Below, piece after piece: positions 19,366-26,952 of a stretch of DNA of 64,000 bases. A program made the translations under genes and the position numbers. The stretch comes from Geomonas anaerohicana (lineage in GTDB: Bacteria; Desulfobacterota; Desulfuromonadia; Geobacterales; Geobacteraceae), in NCBI RefSeq assembly GCF_016458305.1, contig NZ_JAEMHL010000001.1, forward strand, positions 372,001 to 436,000. Reading direction: 5' to 3'. The first letter of the stretch is position 1; every line of letters begins with the position of its first letter. The notes beneath the pieces are model-generated. The model worked only from the letters and a program-made list of their open reading frames with translations. It was not told where the DNA came from and searched no databases.

Positions 19366-20628
19366 CTACTTGATCTTCACCTGGTAGGCGACGGCCACGC
19401 CCTTGCCGATCGGGATGATGCCTGGGGTGGTGGCGTTGGCGTTGACACCGACGTTGACCACCAGGTTCGGGGAGTTCCCGGCCACGTAGCTTGCCTGGTT
19501 GGCGCCGACCGCCCCGGCTGCGATGGTCGAGGTGACGCCGTTGGTGTCGATGTAGAAGATCTGTCGGGAGCCGGTGTAGGCCGCCAGCGGATCGGTGACG
19601 TAGCTGGTCGGCACGTAGTCCGACACGGCGCACGCGGTGAGGTCGAAGGTGCTGGCGCCGCTGTTCGATGCCTCGATGACGTACTCGATGGTGTCACCCG
19701 GCTTGCCGGTTACCCCTCCGGTGTAATAGGGGAGGGAGCCTGCGCCGGTATTGCCCTCGACGGAGGTGTTGTAGTGGGCGGTCCCGGTTCCCGCGGCCGG
19801 GGCGGTCACGTTCCTGGAATATTTCTGGAAGGTGATGGTCGGCGGCGTGGAGGTCCACTTGTTGGCCGGGGCGGTGCTGGCGGTGCCGGTCGGGAAGTTC
19901 GGCGCGGTAACGTCGACCTTGACCGTGGTGGTAAGGTCCATGCCGAGGGTGGTGATGGTGCCGGGCTTCGCAGTCAGGTTCACCTGCTGGCGTTCGCCGA
20001 CCTGGACGCCGGCGCCCGGGATGTCCCCGGCCTGGATGGCCTCGGAGTTGGCCCAGTAAATGGTGAAGGTGTTGGTGCTCCCGTTGTACTGGGTCGAGGT
20101 GACCTTCGGGGTGTAGGTGTGGCTGTTGATCGTGAAGACGATGATGTCGTTCACGGCGATGCCGTTCACCTCGGAGTCGGCGCTGACGCCGCCGCCGATC
20201 GGGGCAGGGACCACGATCGAGGTGGTGCTGCCGGTGCCGGCAGTGATGGTGGCGCCGAGGACGACGCTGGTGCCGCCGGTCACGCTGGCGCCGGTGCTGT
20301 TGCTGCTGGCGGTCACGGACGGGGTCACCGTGTAGGTGGCCGGGCCGTTGGCGGACGAGGTTATGGTGACGGTGTCGGCGATGCCGGGGGTGTCGGGTCC
20401 CTGGTAGGCGGCGTCGCCCCTGGTGACGGTTACGTTGGGGAGAGCCGGCACCAGGTCGACCTTGACAGTGACCGAACTCTCGGCGGTGAGCCCGCCGTTG
20501 TAGGAAAGGACGGCGCGGTTCACGATGGCGGTATTGGCGGCCGTACTGGCAAAGGAAGCCTGGGCGCACAACACCGCGGGAGCCGCCAGCGCAAGCGCCA
20601 GCAGCGATTTCATTGCAGCTCTCAACAC
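19366..20628 (-). CDS. Exported DUF11-like protein (420 aa)
   Basis: Third gene of the surface locus. The signal peptide is clear, with cleavage near SFA-S at about residue 28. Its mature N-terminus (NTAIVNRAVLSYNGG...SSVTVKV) resembles that of the 489-aa and 2218-aa neighbours. Most of the rest is Thr/Val/Gly-rich beta sequence, and a DUF11 module near residues 320-360 reads 'GKPGDTIEYVIEASNSG'. It ends VAVAYQVKIK. Start codon choice is uncertain: GTG 20628 is 5 bases after AGGAGG, TTG 20625 is 8 bases after it, and ATG 20613 is 20 bases after it. The TTG has the best spacing. No enzymatic motif is present; a structural surface role is inferred. Confidence 0.82.
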   Translation of the reverse strand: MLRAAMKSLLALALAAPAVLCAQASFASTAANTAIVNRAVLSYNGGLTAESSVTVKVDLVPALPNVTVTRGDAAYQGPDTPGIADTVTITSSANGPATYTVTPSVTASSNSTGASVTGGTSVVLGATITAGTGSTTSIVVPAPIGGGVSADSEVNGIAVNDIIVFTINSHTYTPKVTSTQYNGSTNTFTIYWANSEAIQAGDIPGAGVQVGERQQVNLTAKPGTITTLGMDLTTTVKVDVTAPNFPTGTASTAPANKWTSTPPTITFQKYSRNVTAPAAGTGTAHYNTSVEGNTGAGSLPYYTGGVTGKPGDTIEYVIEASNSGASTFDLTACAVSDYVPTSYVTDPLAAYTGSRQIFYIDTNGVTSTIAAGAVGANQASYVAGNSPNLVVNVGVNANATTPGIIPIGKGVAVAYQVKIK

Positions 20629-20644
20629 ATCTACCTCCTAGATT

Positions 20645-20679
20645 CGGCTCTCCGGCACCGTCATGGAACCGGAGAGCCG
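20645..20679 (-). other. Strong intercistronic hairpin without a T run
   Basis: A perfect 11-bp stem (CGGCTCTCCGG with CCGGAGAGCCG) around a 13-base loop, placed between the 489-aa and 420-aa genes. There is no T tract on the minus strand, so it may protect or process mRNA, or set relative expression, rather than terminate. Confidence 0.6.
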
Positions 20680-20687
20680 GTGCGGTT

Positions 20688-22157
20688 TTAGTCCACCTTC
20701 ACGCGGTACTTGATGGTGTAGGTGCTGTTCCATTTAAGCGGACTTACGCAAAGGGCCTGGGTGTTCTTCGTGCTGTCGCTGCACGAAGGCACGGTGCCGC
20801 CTGCCGATACGCTGGAACCTTGACCGAGGTAGAAATTGAGCGGAAGCCCGGCGGCTACGCCGGCCGCCTTGCCGAAGCCGACGGCCGGTGCCGGTGCTGC
20901 CGGCTGGGCCGCCACTTCGCCACTGGCGTCGGTGGTCAGGTTGACGGTGTTGACGCCGTCGGAGACCTGGGCGAAGTAGCCGGTGGTGACGGTGTCGTCG
21001 CCGACGCCGTAGCCGTCCTTGTAGACCACGAGCTTGGTATAGGAGGGGATGTTGTCGAGCACCGCGGCGGCGATAGCCTGCCCGCCGGTATTGGTTACCG
21101 TGACCTGGTACTCGAGCACCTGGCCCGGATTGCTGGTGGCTGTGGCGCCGAAGTTGCCGTTGTCGGTGAAGTTCCTGACCTCTTTCAGGATCTCCAGCTT
21201 GGTGGCCAGGAAGTTGCCGGCGGTGCAGCTTGCGCCGGCGCTGCCGACGTACTGGGTGTTGTTGCCGGAGCTGTCGGTTGCCGTCAGCTTGTAGTCGACG
21301 GTCGCGTCGTTGCCCTTGACGTTGGAGACGGCGCTGACGTCGATTTTCACGATGGCCATTTCCCCGACCACGGTGCCGACGGCCGGTGCCGTGGTGTTGA
21401 AGGCCGGGGCGGTGCCGCCGTTGCCGATGCCGTTCACGTTGGCGAAGGCTTGCACCTGGACCTGGTCGCGCTGCTCGGTGGTGGCGTTGCCGGTGGTGGT
21501 GCTGGCCACGGTGCCGTTCACGGAGTATCCCGCGGCGTGGCCGAGGATGACGTTCTTGACCAGGTAAGCCGTCTTGGTTGCGCCGTAGTCGACGACCACG
21601 ATGGCGCCGGCGGCGAAGCCGCCTTGCGCGGCAGATTTGAGCGAGCCGCCCGGGAAGAGCAGGGTATCGGTGCCCGAGGTGCCGACCACGATGGCGCTGT
21701 TCAGCACCAGGTCGCTGGCCGCGGAGGTGCTCGGAGCCTGGACGGTGCCGTCGGCTTTGAGGATGGTGTAGGCCGCACTGCTGGTGCTCGCGTTAGTCGC
21801 GGTGTTGGAGATGGACAGCTTGTAGGTGTCCTGGCCGTTGGCCGTTGCGGTCAGGGCGTAGAGAGCGCTGAAGGTGCCGCCGGAGGCATAGCTGCCCAGG
21901 GGCGCGCAGGCGAATGCCGGCGTGTAGTTCGCGCTGCTCGGCGGGGTGGAGACGTTCAGGCCCGCTTTGACCAGGTTGACGGTGACCGTGGTGGAGAAGG
22001 CGGCGCTGAACGAGGTGGTGTTGCTGGCGTCCTTGTAGTCGACCGTGACCACGTTCAGGATGGTGGTGCCGGCGGTGGTGCTGGCGCCGGCCGTTGCCGG
22101 CACGCCGGCGGCCGCAATGGCGCTGATGGCCAGGGCGGCGAAGAGGTTGCGTTTCAT
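20688..22157 (-). CDS. Exported DUF11-like protein (489 aa)
   Basis: Second gene of the surface locus. The ATG at 22157 has AAAGGAGATCCT just upstream; the frame continues to 22280 through a low-complexity repeat, which is rejected as coding. The signal peptide (MKRNLFAALAIS...) ends near AGA-S at about residue 26. The mature start (GTTILNVVTVDYKD...TTVTVNLV) matches the N-terminal module of its neighbours. A DUF11 domain lies near residues 345-380 (NPGQVLEYQVTVTNTGGQAI, VLDNIPSYT). A few Cys residues occur in the last third. The C-terminus is YTIKYRVKVD, a variant of the shared tail. It is probably a structural surface component; no catalytic motif is seen. Confidence 0.83.
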   Translation of the reverse strand: MKRNLFAALAISAIAAAGVPATAGASTTAGTTILNVVTVDYKDASNTTSFSAAFSTTVTVNLVKAGLNVSTPPSSANYTPAFACAPLGSYASGGTFSALYALTATANGQDTYKLSISNTATNASTSSAAYTILKADGTVQAPSTSAASDLVLNSAIVVGTSGTDTLLFPGGSLKSAAQGGFAAGAIVVVDYGATKTAYLVKNVILGHAAGYSVNGTVASTTTGNATTEQRDQVQVQAFANVNGIGNGGTAPAFNTTAPAVGTVVGEMAIVKIDVSAVSNVKGNDATVDYKLTATDSSGNNTQYVGSAGASCTAGNFLATKLEILKEVRNFTDNGNFGATATSNPGQVLEYQVTVTNTGGQAIAAAVLDNIPSYTKLVVYKDGYGVGDDTVTTGYFAQVSDGVNTVNLTTDASGEVAAQPAAPAPAVGFGKAAGVAAGLPLNFYLGQGSSVSAGGTVPSCSDSTKNTQALCVSPLKWNSTYTIKYRVKVD

Positions 22158-22210
22158 AGGATCTCCTTTTTTGTGATGCATCAATTCAAATAAAAAATAG
22201 CAATGGTGTT

Positions 22211-22280
22211 CCTGTACTGCCGGTACTGCTTGTACTTGTACTGCATGTACTGCTTCTAGTTGTGCTGATGGTACTGTCAC
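22211..22280. repeat. Degenerate TACTGC short tandem repeat
   Basis: Imperfect tandem copies of a TGTACTGC/GGTACTGC-like unit, with spacings of about 9-12 bases, lie between the first and second genes of the surface locus. It is upstream of the SD of the 489-aa gene and is not coding in any supported frame. Confidence 0.75.
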
Positions 22281-22348
22281 ATCTATTTGTCATCATTGGG
22301 TCATAGGCGCTCCTTATTGGTTATCTGTACGTAGATATATGCTTCTGG

Positions 22349-22846
22349 CTATTTCACCTTTACCTTGAAGTTGACCGAGCCTTTGCCGCCGGCCGGTATC
22401 TGCGGGATGGTCCAGCGGATGTCGGTGTATTCCTCGGGTGCCGCCACCTTCTTCTCCATCTTGCCGCCGCTTCCTTTCAGCTCGTAGGTCAGCAGGGTCG
22501 GTTTCTTGAAGCTCTTTCCCTTGTCGATGGAAAAGGTAAGGTCGTCGGCGTCGCTGGCGCTGCCGGGGATGTAGGCGGTGCCGGTGGGGATCGGGTCACT
22601 GATGACGACGTCTTTGGCCGCCTCGGTCCCGGAGTTCACGTAGCTGAGGGTGTAGATGATCTCCTCACCCGGTTGCACCCCTTTGGCTGCCACCCGCTTT
22701 TTTACCTGCTTTCCTTTGGCGGTGACATTGACCTCTTTCTCTGCCTTGATCGCAATGGTGACCTTGGGCTGTGCCCAGACGGCAAGCGGCATGGATGTCA
22801 GGGCGAGGGCGACGGTTGCTGCGACTAAATACTTGTTTCTCTGCAT
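22349..22846 (-). CDS. Small exported DUF11-domain protein (165 aa), first gene after the riboswitch
   Basis: A single DUF11-like module behind a signal peptide (cleavage near VWA-Q, residue 25). The ATG follows AAGGAGAAAAAA. Motifs are VQPGEEIIYTLSYVNSGTE, DVVISDPIPTGTAYIPGSA and a final IPAGGKGSVNFKVKVK. It is the simplest member of the locus and may represent its basic building block. It lies about 115 bases downstream of the riboswitch terminator, so its expression should respond directly to the riboswitch. The 191-base gap to the next gene contains the TACTGC repeat but no terminator. A structural surface or matrix role is inferred. Confidence 0.85.
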   Translation of the reverse strand: MQRNKYLVAATVALALTSMPLAVWAQPKVTIAIKAEKEVNVTAKGKQVKKRVAAKGVQPGEEIIYTLSYVNSGTEAAKDVVISDPIPTGTAYIPGSASDADDLTFSIDKGKSFKKPTLLTYELKGSGGKMEKKVAAPEEYTDIRWTIPQIPAGGKGSVNFKVKVK

Positions 22847-22961
22847 TTTTTTCTCCTTGTTGTGCGGTTTGGTGCGCGGTTGGTTGCAAGATTGAAATCA
22901 TTTTGTTGACGGTATAAGTTCCGCTGTTACGGGTACTTGCGAGACTCGGTGGATTGGATGC

Positions 22962-22998
22962 AAAAATGCCCGTCTTCATGTACATGGAGACGGGCATT
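22962..22998 (-). terminator. Riboswitch-linked intrinsic terminator
   Basis: On the minus strand, AATGCCCGTC (22998-22989) pairs with GACGGGCATT (22974-22965), extended by further inner pairs, and is followed by TTTTTG. It lies between the aptamer and the 165-aa gene, as an expression platform should. A smaller GAGGAC/GTCCTC hairpin at about 23011-23027 sits between aptamer and terminator. Confidence 0.88.
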
Positions 22999-23039
22999 AT
23001 CTGCCGCAGCGAGGACGGTTCGTCCTCCCCCGGGCCTGA

Positions 23040-23151
23040 CTCCAGATGCTCTTCGGTAGCCCGGCTATCCCCCTCGTGGAAAGGGACCCGTGGCTTTGCG
23101 TCGCCGGATTGCTCCGGGTTTGCCGTTATCGGAGTAGGTATGGACGGGCAG
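23040..23151 (-). promoter_or_regulatory. Cyclic di-GMP class I (GEMM-I) riboswitch
   Basis: On the minus strand the core shows CGGCAAACC, a CCGGA-GCAA-TCCGG hairpin with a GNRA-type loop, GACGCAAAGCC, a second arm with a receptor-like segment, and GATAGCCGGGCTACCGA. These are the conserved GEMM-I blocks in order and spacing. The base aligned with the ligand-contacting G20 of the Vibrio Vc2 aptamer appears to be G (CGGCAAACC). That favours c-di-GMP over the 3',3'-cGAMP-binding variants known in Geobacter; the alignment was made by eye. The leader segment TGCCCGTC at 23150-23143 copies the terminator 5' arm. It controls the downstream five-gene surface locus. Confidence 0.92.
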
Positions 23152-23160
23152 AGTTTAGAT

Positions 23161-23465
23161 CATGGTGGCCCTAAGGTCTTAATTTTTGATTAACTTTTTT
23201 GCTCGATCGCTGTTGTTACCCGCTAGGACTACACTGAGGTCAGCATAATTCCTACCTGGCGGTGCAACAATACCAAATTGCATGAAAAATATAAAGTTTT
23301 TTTTCCAATGAGAGAAGTGTCGTGTGAGGTCGTCCAGTTACCCGTTACCGTTTTGTTGTAATCGCACAAAGGCTCCTGGTGCGGTCCGGGGTCTGCCCGA
23401 TGGAACGGTGGACGGGGGTGAGGCCCTAATGAAGCGGTGAAAGACGGGACGCGAAGCGGGGCAAC
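23161..23465. other. Intergenic region with presumed riboswitch promoter
   Basis: AT-rich near 23170-23215 and otherwise unremarkable. The transcript of the riboswitch must start here or just downstream, but I find only weak matches on the minus strand (for example TTAAGA and a TCTAAA-like box 17 bases apart). No ORF is supported. Confidence 0.4.
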
Positions 23466-23467
23466 CC

Positions 23468-23498
23468 GGGCAGCCGGCGCAGCAGTGCGCCGGCTGCC
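23468..23498 (-). terminator. GC-rich hairpin after the cytochrome gene
   Basis: A 13-bp stem (GGCAGCCGGCGCA with TGCGCCGGCTGCC) around GCAG, 12 bases past the cytochrome stop. There is no T tract, so it may be an RNA-stabilising hairpin or a Rho-assisted end. Confidence 0.5.
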
Positions 23499-23509
23499 GG
23501 AGGGGAAAT

Positions 23510-24331
23510 TCAGTTGGTGTTGAGCAGCACCTGGAGGGCGTTTATCTGGGCGGCGGAAAGCATGATCCCCTGGTGCCCTGGCTGCCCGGCAAGGTACTTC
23601 GCCGGGACCTCGCCCCCCCTCAGGGCTAGGTCGGGGGCTCCGGCGGCGCTGGCGTCGAAGCTGCCCAGGGAGTGGCATGCCGCGCATTGCGCCTGGTATA
23701 CCGGCTGTGCAGCCAGGGCAAGCGAACCGGGTGCCGGGAGGACGGCACTGCTGGTGCCGACCACGAAGTCGAAGCCGGCTGCGATAGTGTAGGTAGGCTT
23801 GGCCGGGTCGTTGTCGTCCTCGACAATGGCGCTGTAGGAGCCACTGATGCGGTCGCCGGAGTTGCCCCCGTAACGCGTGAAGCTGATGGTCCCGCCGACG
23901 GTGCGCAACAAGGTGGACGGGTGCCCGTTGAGAAAGTAGAGGTTGCCCGGGAACGGGGTGCCGCCGGCATTGCCCAATGCGTAGCTGGTCTGGGTCGCTA
24001 CGGAAGTTCCGGGCGCGAAGTCGATCCTGGAGATGGTTTTGTAGTCAGGATCGTTGAGGCTGGTGGCAATGCCGGCCCGGAAGACGATCCCGAGGTTGGA
24101 AACGCTCGAAGAAAGGTACGTCGCCTTTTCCAAGCCGTATTGGTCACTGGTCACCGCGTAAGAATTGCTAGCTACCTGATCGTTGCTGGTGTTGATGCCG
24201 GTCGGGGTGGTCCCGCCGCCACCGCCACCGCAGGCCGCGAGTAGGATGAGCGTCAAGCCGAGTGCCGCCGTTGCGATCCGGGGGGGACGGGAGCCATGGT
24301 CCTTGTTGGTCTTAGTTGTCGTGCTGTTCAT
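23510..24331 (-). CDS. Monoheme c-type cytochrome lipoprotein
   Basis: Exported lipoprotein of 273 aa. The lipobox LLAAC puts the lipidated Cys at residue 34, followed by a Gly run. A single heme-binding CAACH spans residues 216-220, with a candidate Met ligand in GIMLS near the end. Only the last 60 or so residues look like a class I cytochrome c. Residues about 45-205 form a beta-rich domain I do not recognise. It is expected to sit in the periplasm or at the outer membrane and transfer electrons. The ATG follows AAAGGGGGC. It is on the same strand as the surface locus but is separated from it by a hairpin and the riboswitch leader, so it is probably expressed independently. Confidence 0.85.
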   Translation of the reverse strand: MNSTTTKTNKDHGSRPPRIATAALGLTLILLAACGGGGGGTTPTGINTSNDQVASNSYAVTSDQYGLEKATYLSSSVSNLGIVFRAGIATSLNDPDYKTISRIDFAPGTSVATQTSYALGNAGGTPFPGNLYFLNGHPSTLLRTVGGTISFTRYGGNSGDRISGSYSAIVEDDNDPAKPTYTIAAGFDFVVGTSSAVLPAPGSLALAAQPVYQAQCAACHSLGSFDASAAGAPDLALRGGEVPAKYLAGQPGHQGIMLSAAQINALQVLLNTN

Positions 24332-24690
24332 GGAAGCCCCCTTTATTCCTTCGTTGCAACCTCTTTTTCACGGAAGGTGCCAGAAAAAGTTAATGTGTAA
24401 AAATGTCGTATGTGCTTCACTTATCGGCACAATTTCTTCTCAACTGCAGGAATTTCGTGGGGGAATTTCAAAAAGTTCCTGTTCAGGGTTTGCACAGTTT
24501 TAACCTTTGCTGTGCTTAACCTGAACTGGTGGCTGTTCCGGGCAAGATGGTTCCTTCTTTCATGAATGTTTCTGCGCTGCAGTCGGGGGGGGCGGTCGCT
24601 GCCAGGGGAAGGTAAGCGGGGAAGAAAAACGTTGTCATCGCATGGTGGAAGTGTTAAAAACTTTCTCTTCAGGTTATTTGCGGAGTGTGC
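24332..24690. other. Divergent intergenic region, cytochrome / menaquinone cluster
   Basis: 359 bases between divergent genes, so promoters for both must lie here. I see no confident promoter boxes, inverted repeats or RNA structures. Confidence 0.4.
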
Positions 24691-26037
24691 ATGGCCATCA
24701 GGGACTTACGAGACTTTCTCGCCGTGCTGGACACCGCAGGTGAGCTGCATCGGGTGGATGCGGAGGTGGATTCCGAACTGGAAATCGCCTGCATCACCGA
24801 CCGGCAGAGCAAGCTCCCCGGTGGCGGCAAGGCCCTTCTCTTCCAAAACGTCAAGGGAAGTTCCCACCCTGTGGCAACCAACCTCTTCGGCTCCCCTTCC
24901 CGTATGGCGCTTGCGCTCCAGGTCGAACACCTTTCCCTGCTGACGGGCAAGATGGAACAGCTGCTCGCCGCACCCGAGAGCGCGCCGGCGCCGACCCTCG
25001 TGGAGCAGGCACCCTGTCAGGAGGTGATCGAGCGGCATCCGGACCTGGGACGATACCCATTCCTGAAGAGCTGGCCGGGTGACGGCGGGCGCTTCATCAC
25101 GCTCCCCCTGGTGTTCACCCGGGATCCCGAGACCGGGGCAGGCAACTGCGGCATGTACCGGGTCCGGCTCTTCGACGACGGTTGTGTGGGGATTCGCTGG
25201 AAGCCCGGCAGCGGCGGCTTCGGGCACCACCAAAAACACCAGGCGGCGGGACTGCCGATGCCGGTGGCGATCGCCGTTGGCGCTGCGCCCGCGCTGACGC
25301 TGGCCGCGATGCTCCCTTTGCCGGAACCGTTGGACGAGGTCTCCTTCGCAGGCTATTTGCACGGGGCGTCCTTGGCCATGGCCCCCTGCCTCGACTCCGG
25401 GCTAATGGTGCCGGCCGATGCGGAAGTGGTCATCGAAGGGGTGATCGAGCCCGGCGCCACCCGCCGCGAGGGTGCTTTCGGGAACCACACCGGGAGCTAC
25501 GACCAGGGCGAAGAGGTGCCCCTGGTCCGGGTCACTTGCATCACCCGCAGGAAAGATCCCGTCTGTCCGGCGACGGTGGTCGGACCCCCGCCCATGGAGG
25601 ACTGCTACCTGGCCAAGGCCGCCGAGCGGCTGTGGCTGCCGCTGCTGCGCCGGCAATGCCCGGAGATCGTCGACCTGGTCATGCCGGTGGAGGGGATCTT
25701 TCACGGCTGTGCCGTCATCTCCATCGCGAAGAAGACGGCCGGGCAGGGACGCCGGGTGCTGGAGTGCCTGCGCAGCGAGGGATGGCTGAAACGGGGCAAG
25801 CTCCTGGTGGTCGTCGACGAGACGGGGGAAGAACTGACCCTGGCGCACGGTTTTTGGCAGGCACTGAATGCAGTCCGCTTCCCGGCCGACCTGGTGGTGA
25901 CGCCGGACGGCTGCCTCGGGGTCGACGCGACGGGGAAGCTCCCGGAAGAAGGCGGAGAGCAAAAGCAATCGTTGCAACCGGATGCATCGGTTAGCGCCCA
26001 GGTTGAGCGGAGATGGCGGGAATACGGCTTTCTCTGA
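24691..26037 (+). CDS. mqnL: UbiD-family decarboxylase of the futalosine menaquinone route
   Basis: Prenylated-FMN-dependent decarboxylase of 448 aa, expected to remove the carboxyl group from prenylated 1,4-dihydroxy-6-naphthoate in menaquinone synthesis. UbiD features include an early ELxRVD segment, 'EREGAFGNHTGSYDQGE'-like active-site residues (read here as RREGAFGNHTGSY) and a C-terminal DATGKLPEE. The ATG at 24691 is 7 bases after GGAG; a GTG lies two codons upstream. It heads the run mqnL-mqnP-mqnM-mqnE-mqnC. The mqn assignment rather than ubiD follows from the neighbours MqnE and MqnC. The 21-base gap to mqnP suggests one transcript. Confidence 0.88.
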   Translation: MAIRDLRDFLAVLDTAGELHRVDAEVDSELEIACITDRQSKLPGGGKALLFQNVKGSSHPVATNLFGSPSRMALALQVEHLSLLTGKMEQLLAAPESAPAPTLVEQAPCQEVIERHPDLGRYPFLKSWPGDGGRFITLPLVFTRDPETGAGNCGMYRVRLFDDGCVGIRWKPGSGGFGHHQKHQAAGLPMPVAIAVGAAPALTLAAMLPLPEPLDEVSFAGYLHGASLAMAPCLDSGLMVPADAEVVIEGVIEPGATRREGAFGNHTGSYDQGEEVPLVRVTCITRRKDPVCPATVVGPPPMEDCYLAKAAERLWLPLLRRQCPEIVDLVMPVEGIFHGCAVISIAKKTAGQGRRVLECLRSEGWLKRGKLLVVVDETGEELTLAHGFWQALNAVRFPADLVVTPDGCLGVDATGKLPEEGGEQKQSLQPDASVSAQVERRWREYGFL

Positions 26038-26058
26038 CAAGGGGCTGGAAAGGAATTC

Positions 26059-26952
26059 ATGAGCAGTCAGGCAGGAGTAGAGATGACGATGTACGCCAGG
26101 ATCAAGGTATTCCTGGAGATGATAAAGTTCAGCCACACCATTTTTGCGCTCCCGTTCGCCTTCACCGGCGCGCTGTTGGCTGCCAAGGGGCTCCCCACCG
26201 TGGCGCAGGCGGGGTGGATCGTGCTGGCCATGGTGGGAGCGCGTACCGCGGCCATGGGACTCAACCGGGTCATCGACGCCGACATCGACGGCCGCAATCC
26301 CCGTACCGCCGGGCGTGCCATCCCGGCAGGGCTGCTCGGGCGCGGCCCGGTGATCTTCTTCATCGTGCTCTCCGTGCTGCTCATGCTCTTCGCGGCCCGG
26401 ATGCTGAACCCGCTGTGCCTCTACCTGTCGCCGGTGGCGCTCGGCTTCATCCTCCTTTATTCCTACTGCAAGCGTTTTACCTCCCTGGCTCATGTGGTGC
26501 TCGGTATCTGTCTCGCCGGGGCTCCGCTGGGAGCTTGGATCGCCATCCGCGGCAGCGCCGACCTGCCTGCTTTCCTGCTGGCCTTCGCCGTGCTCTTCTG
26601 GGTGGCCGGCTTCGACATCCTCTATGCCCTGCAGGATATGGATTTCGACCGGCAGAGCGGGCTGCACTCCATTCCGGCCAAGCTGGGCCTGAACGGCTCG
26701 CTCTGGACCTCGCGCATCTTTCACCTGGCTTCCTGCCTGTTCCTGCTCGCCCTCTATCTTTACCTCGGTCTGGGCACCTTCTTCCTGGCCGGCCTGGTCG
26801 CCACCTGCGCAATGCTGCTGTATGAGCACCACCTGCTGCGCGGCGGCAACCTCGACGCCCTCGACGCCGCCTTTTTCAACATGAACGGGTACATCAGTGT
26901 GACCCTCTTCTTCGCCACGCTGCTGGATACCCTGTCCGCGGGGGCGGTGTGA
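26059..26952 (+). CDS. mqnP: UbiA-family prenyltransferase of menaquinone synthesis
   Basis: Integral membrane enzyme of 297 aa that attaches the polyprenyl chain to the naphthoate ring. The first Asp-rich motif is NRVIDADIDGRNPRTAGR and the second is DMDFDRQSGLHSIPAKLG, both diagnostic of the UbiA family. Eight or nine hydrophobic segments are visible. Two starts have SD sequences: ATG 26059 (AAAGGA, 4 bases) and ATG 26083 (AGGAG, 5 bases). The shorter form begins closer to the family norm. The stop codon overlaps the GTG of mqnM by 4 bases, so the two are translationally coupled. Confidence 0.9.
   Translation: MSSQAGVEMTMYARIKVFLEMIKFSHTIFALPFAFTGALLAAKGLPTVAQAGWIVLAMVGARTAAMGLNRVIDADIDGRNPRTAGRAIPAGLLGRGPVIFFIVLSVLLMLFAARMLNPLCLYLSPVALGFILLYSYCKRFTSLAHVVLGICLAGAPLGAWIAIRGSADLPAFLLAFAVLFWVAGFDILYALQDMDFDRQSGLHSIPAKLGLNGSLWTSRIFHLASCLFLLALYLYLGLGTFFLAGLVATCAMLLYEHHLLRGGNLDALDAAFFNMNGYISVTLFFATLLDTLSAGAV

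Noticed and set aside
22211..22280. CRISPR-like array
   Set aside because: Units are about 8-12 bases, degenerate and contiguous, with no unique spacers and no cas genes. It is a simple tandem repeat.
23040..23151. Possible 3',3'-cGAMP (GEMM-Ib) variant of the riboswitch
   Set aside because: The base aligned with the ligand-contacting position before GCAAACC appears to be G, not A, so c-di-GMP is favoured. The alignment was made by eye and should be confirmed.
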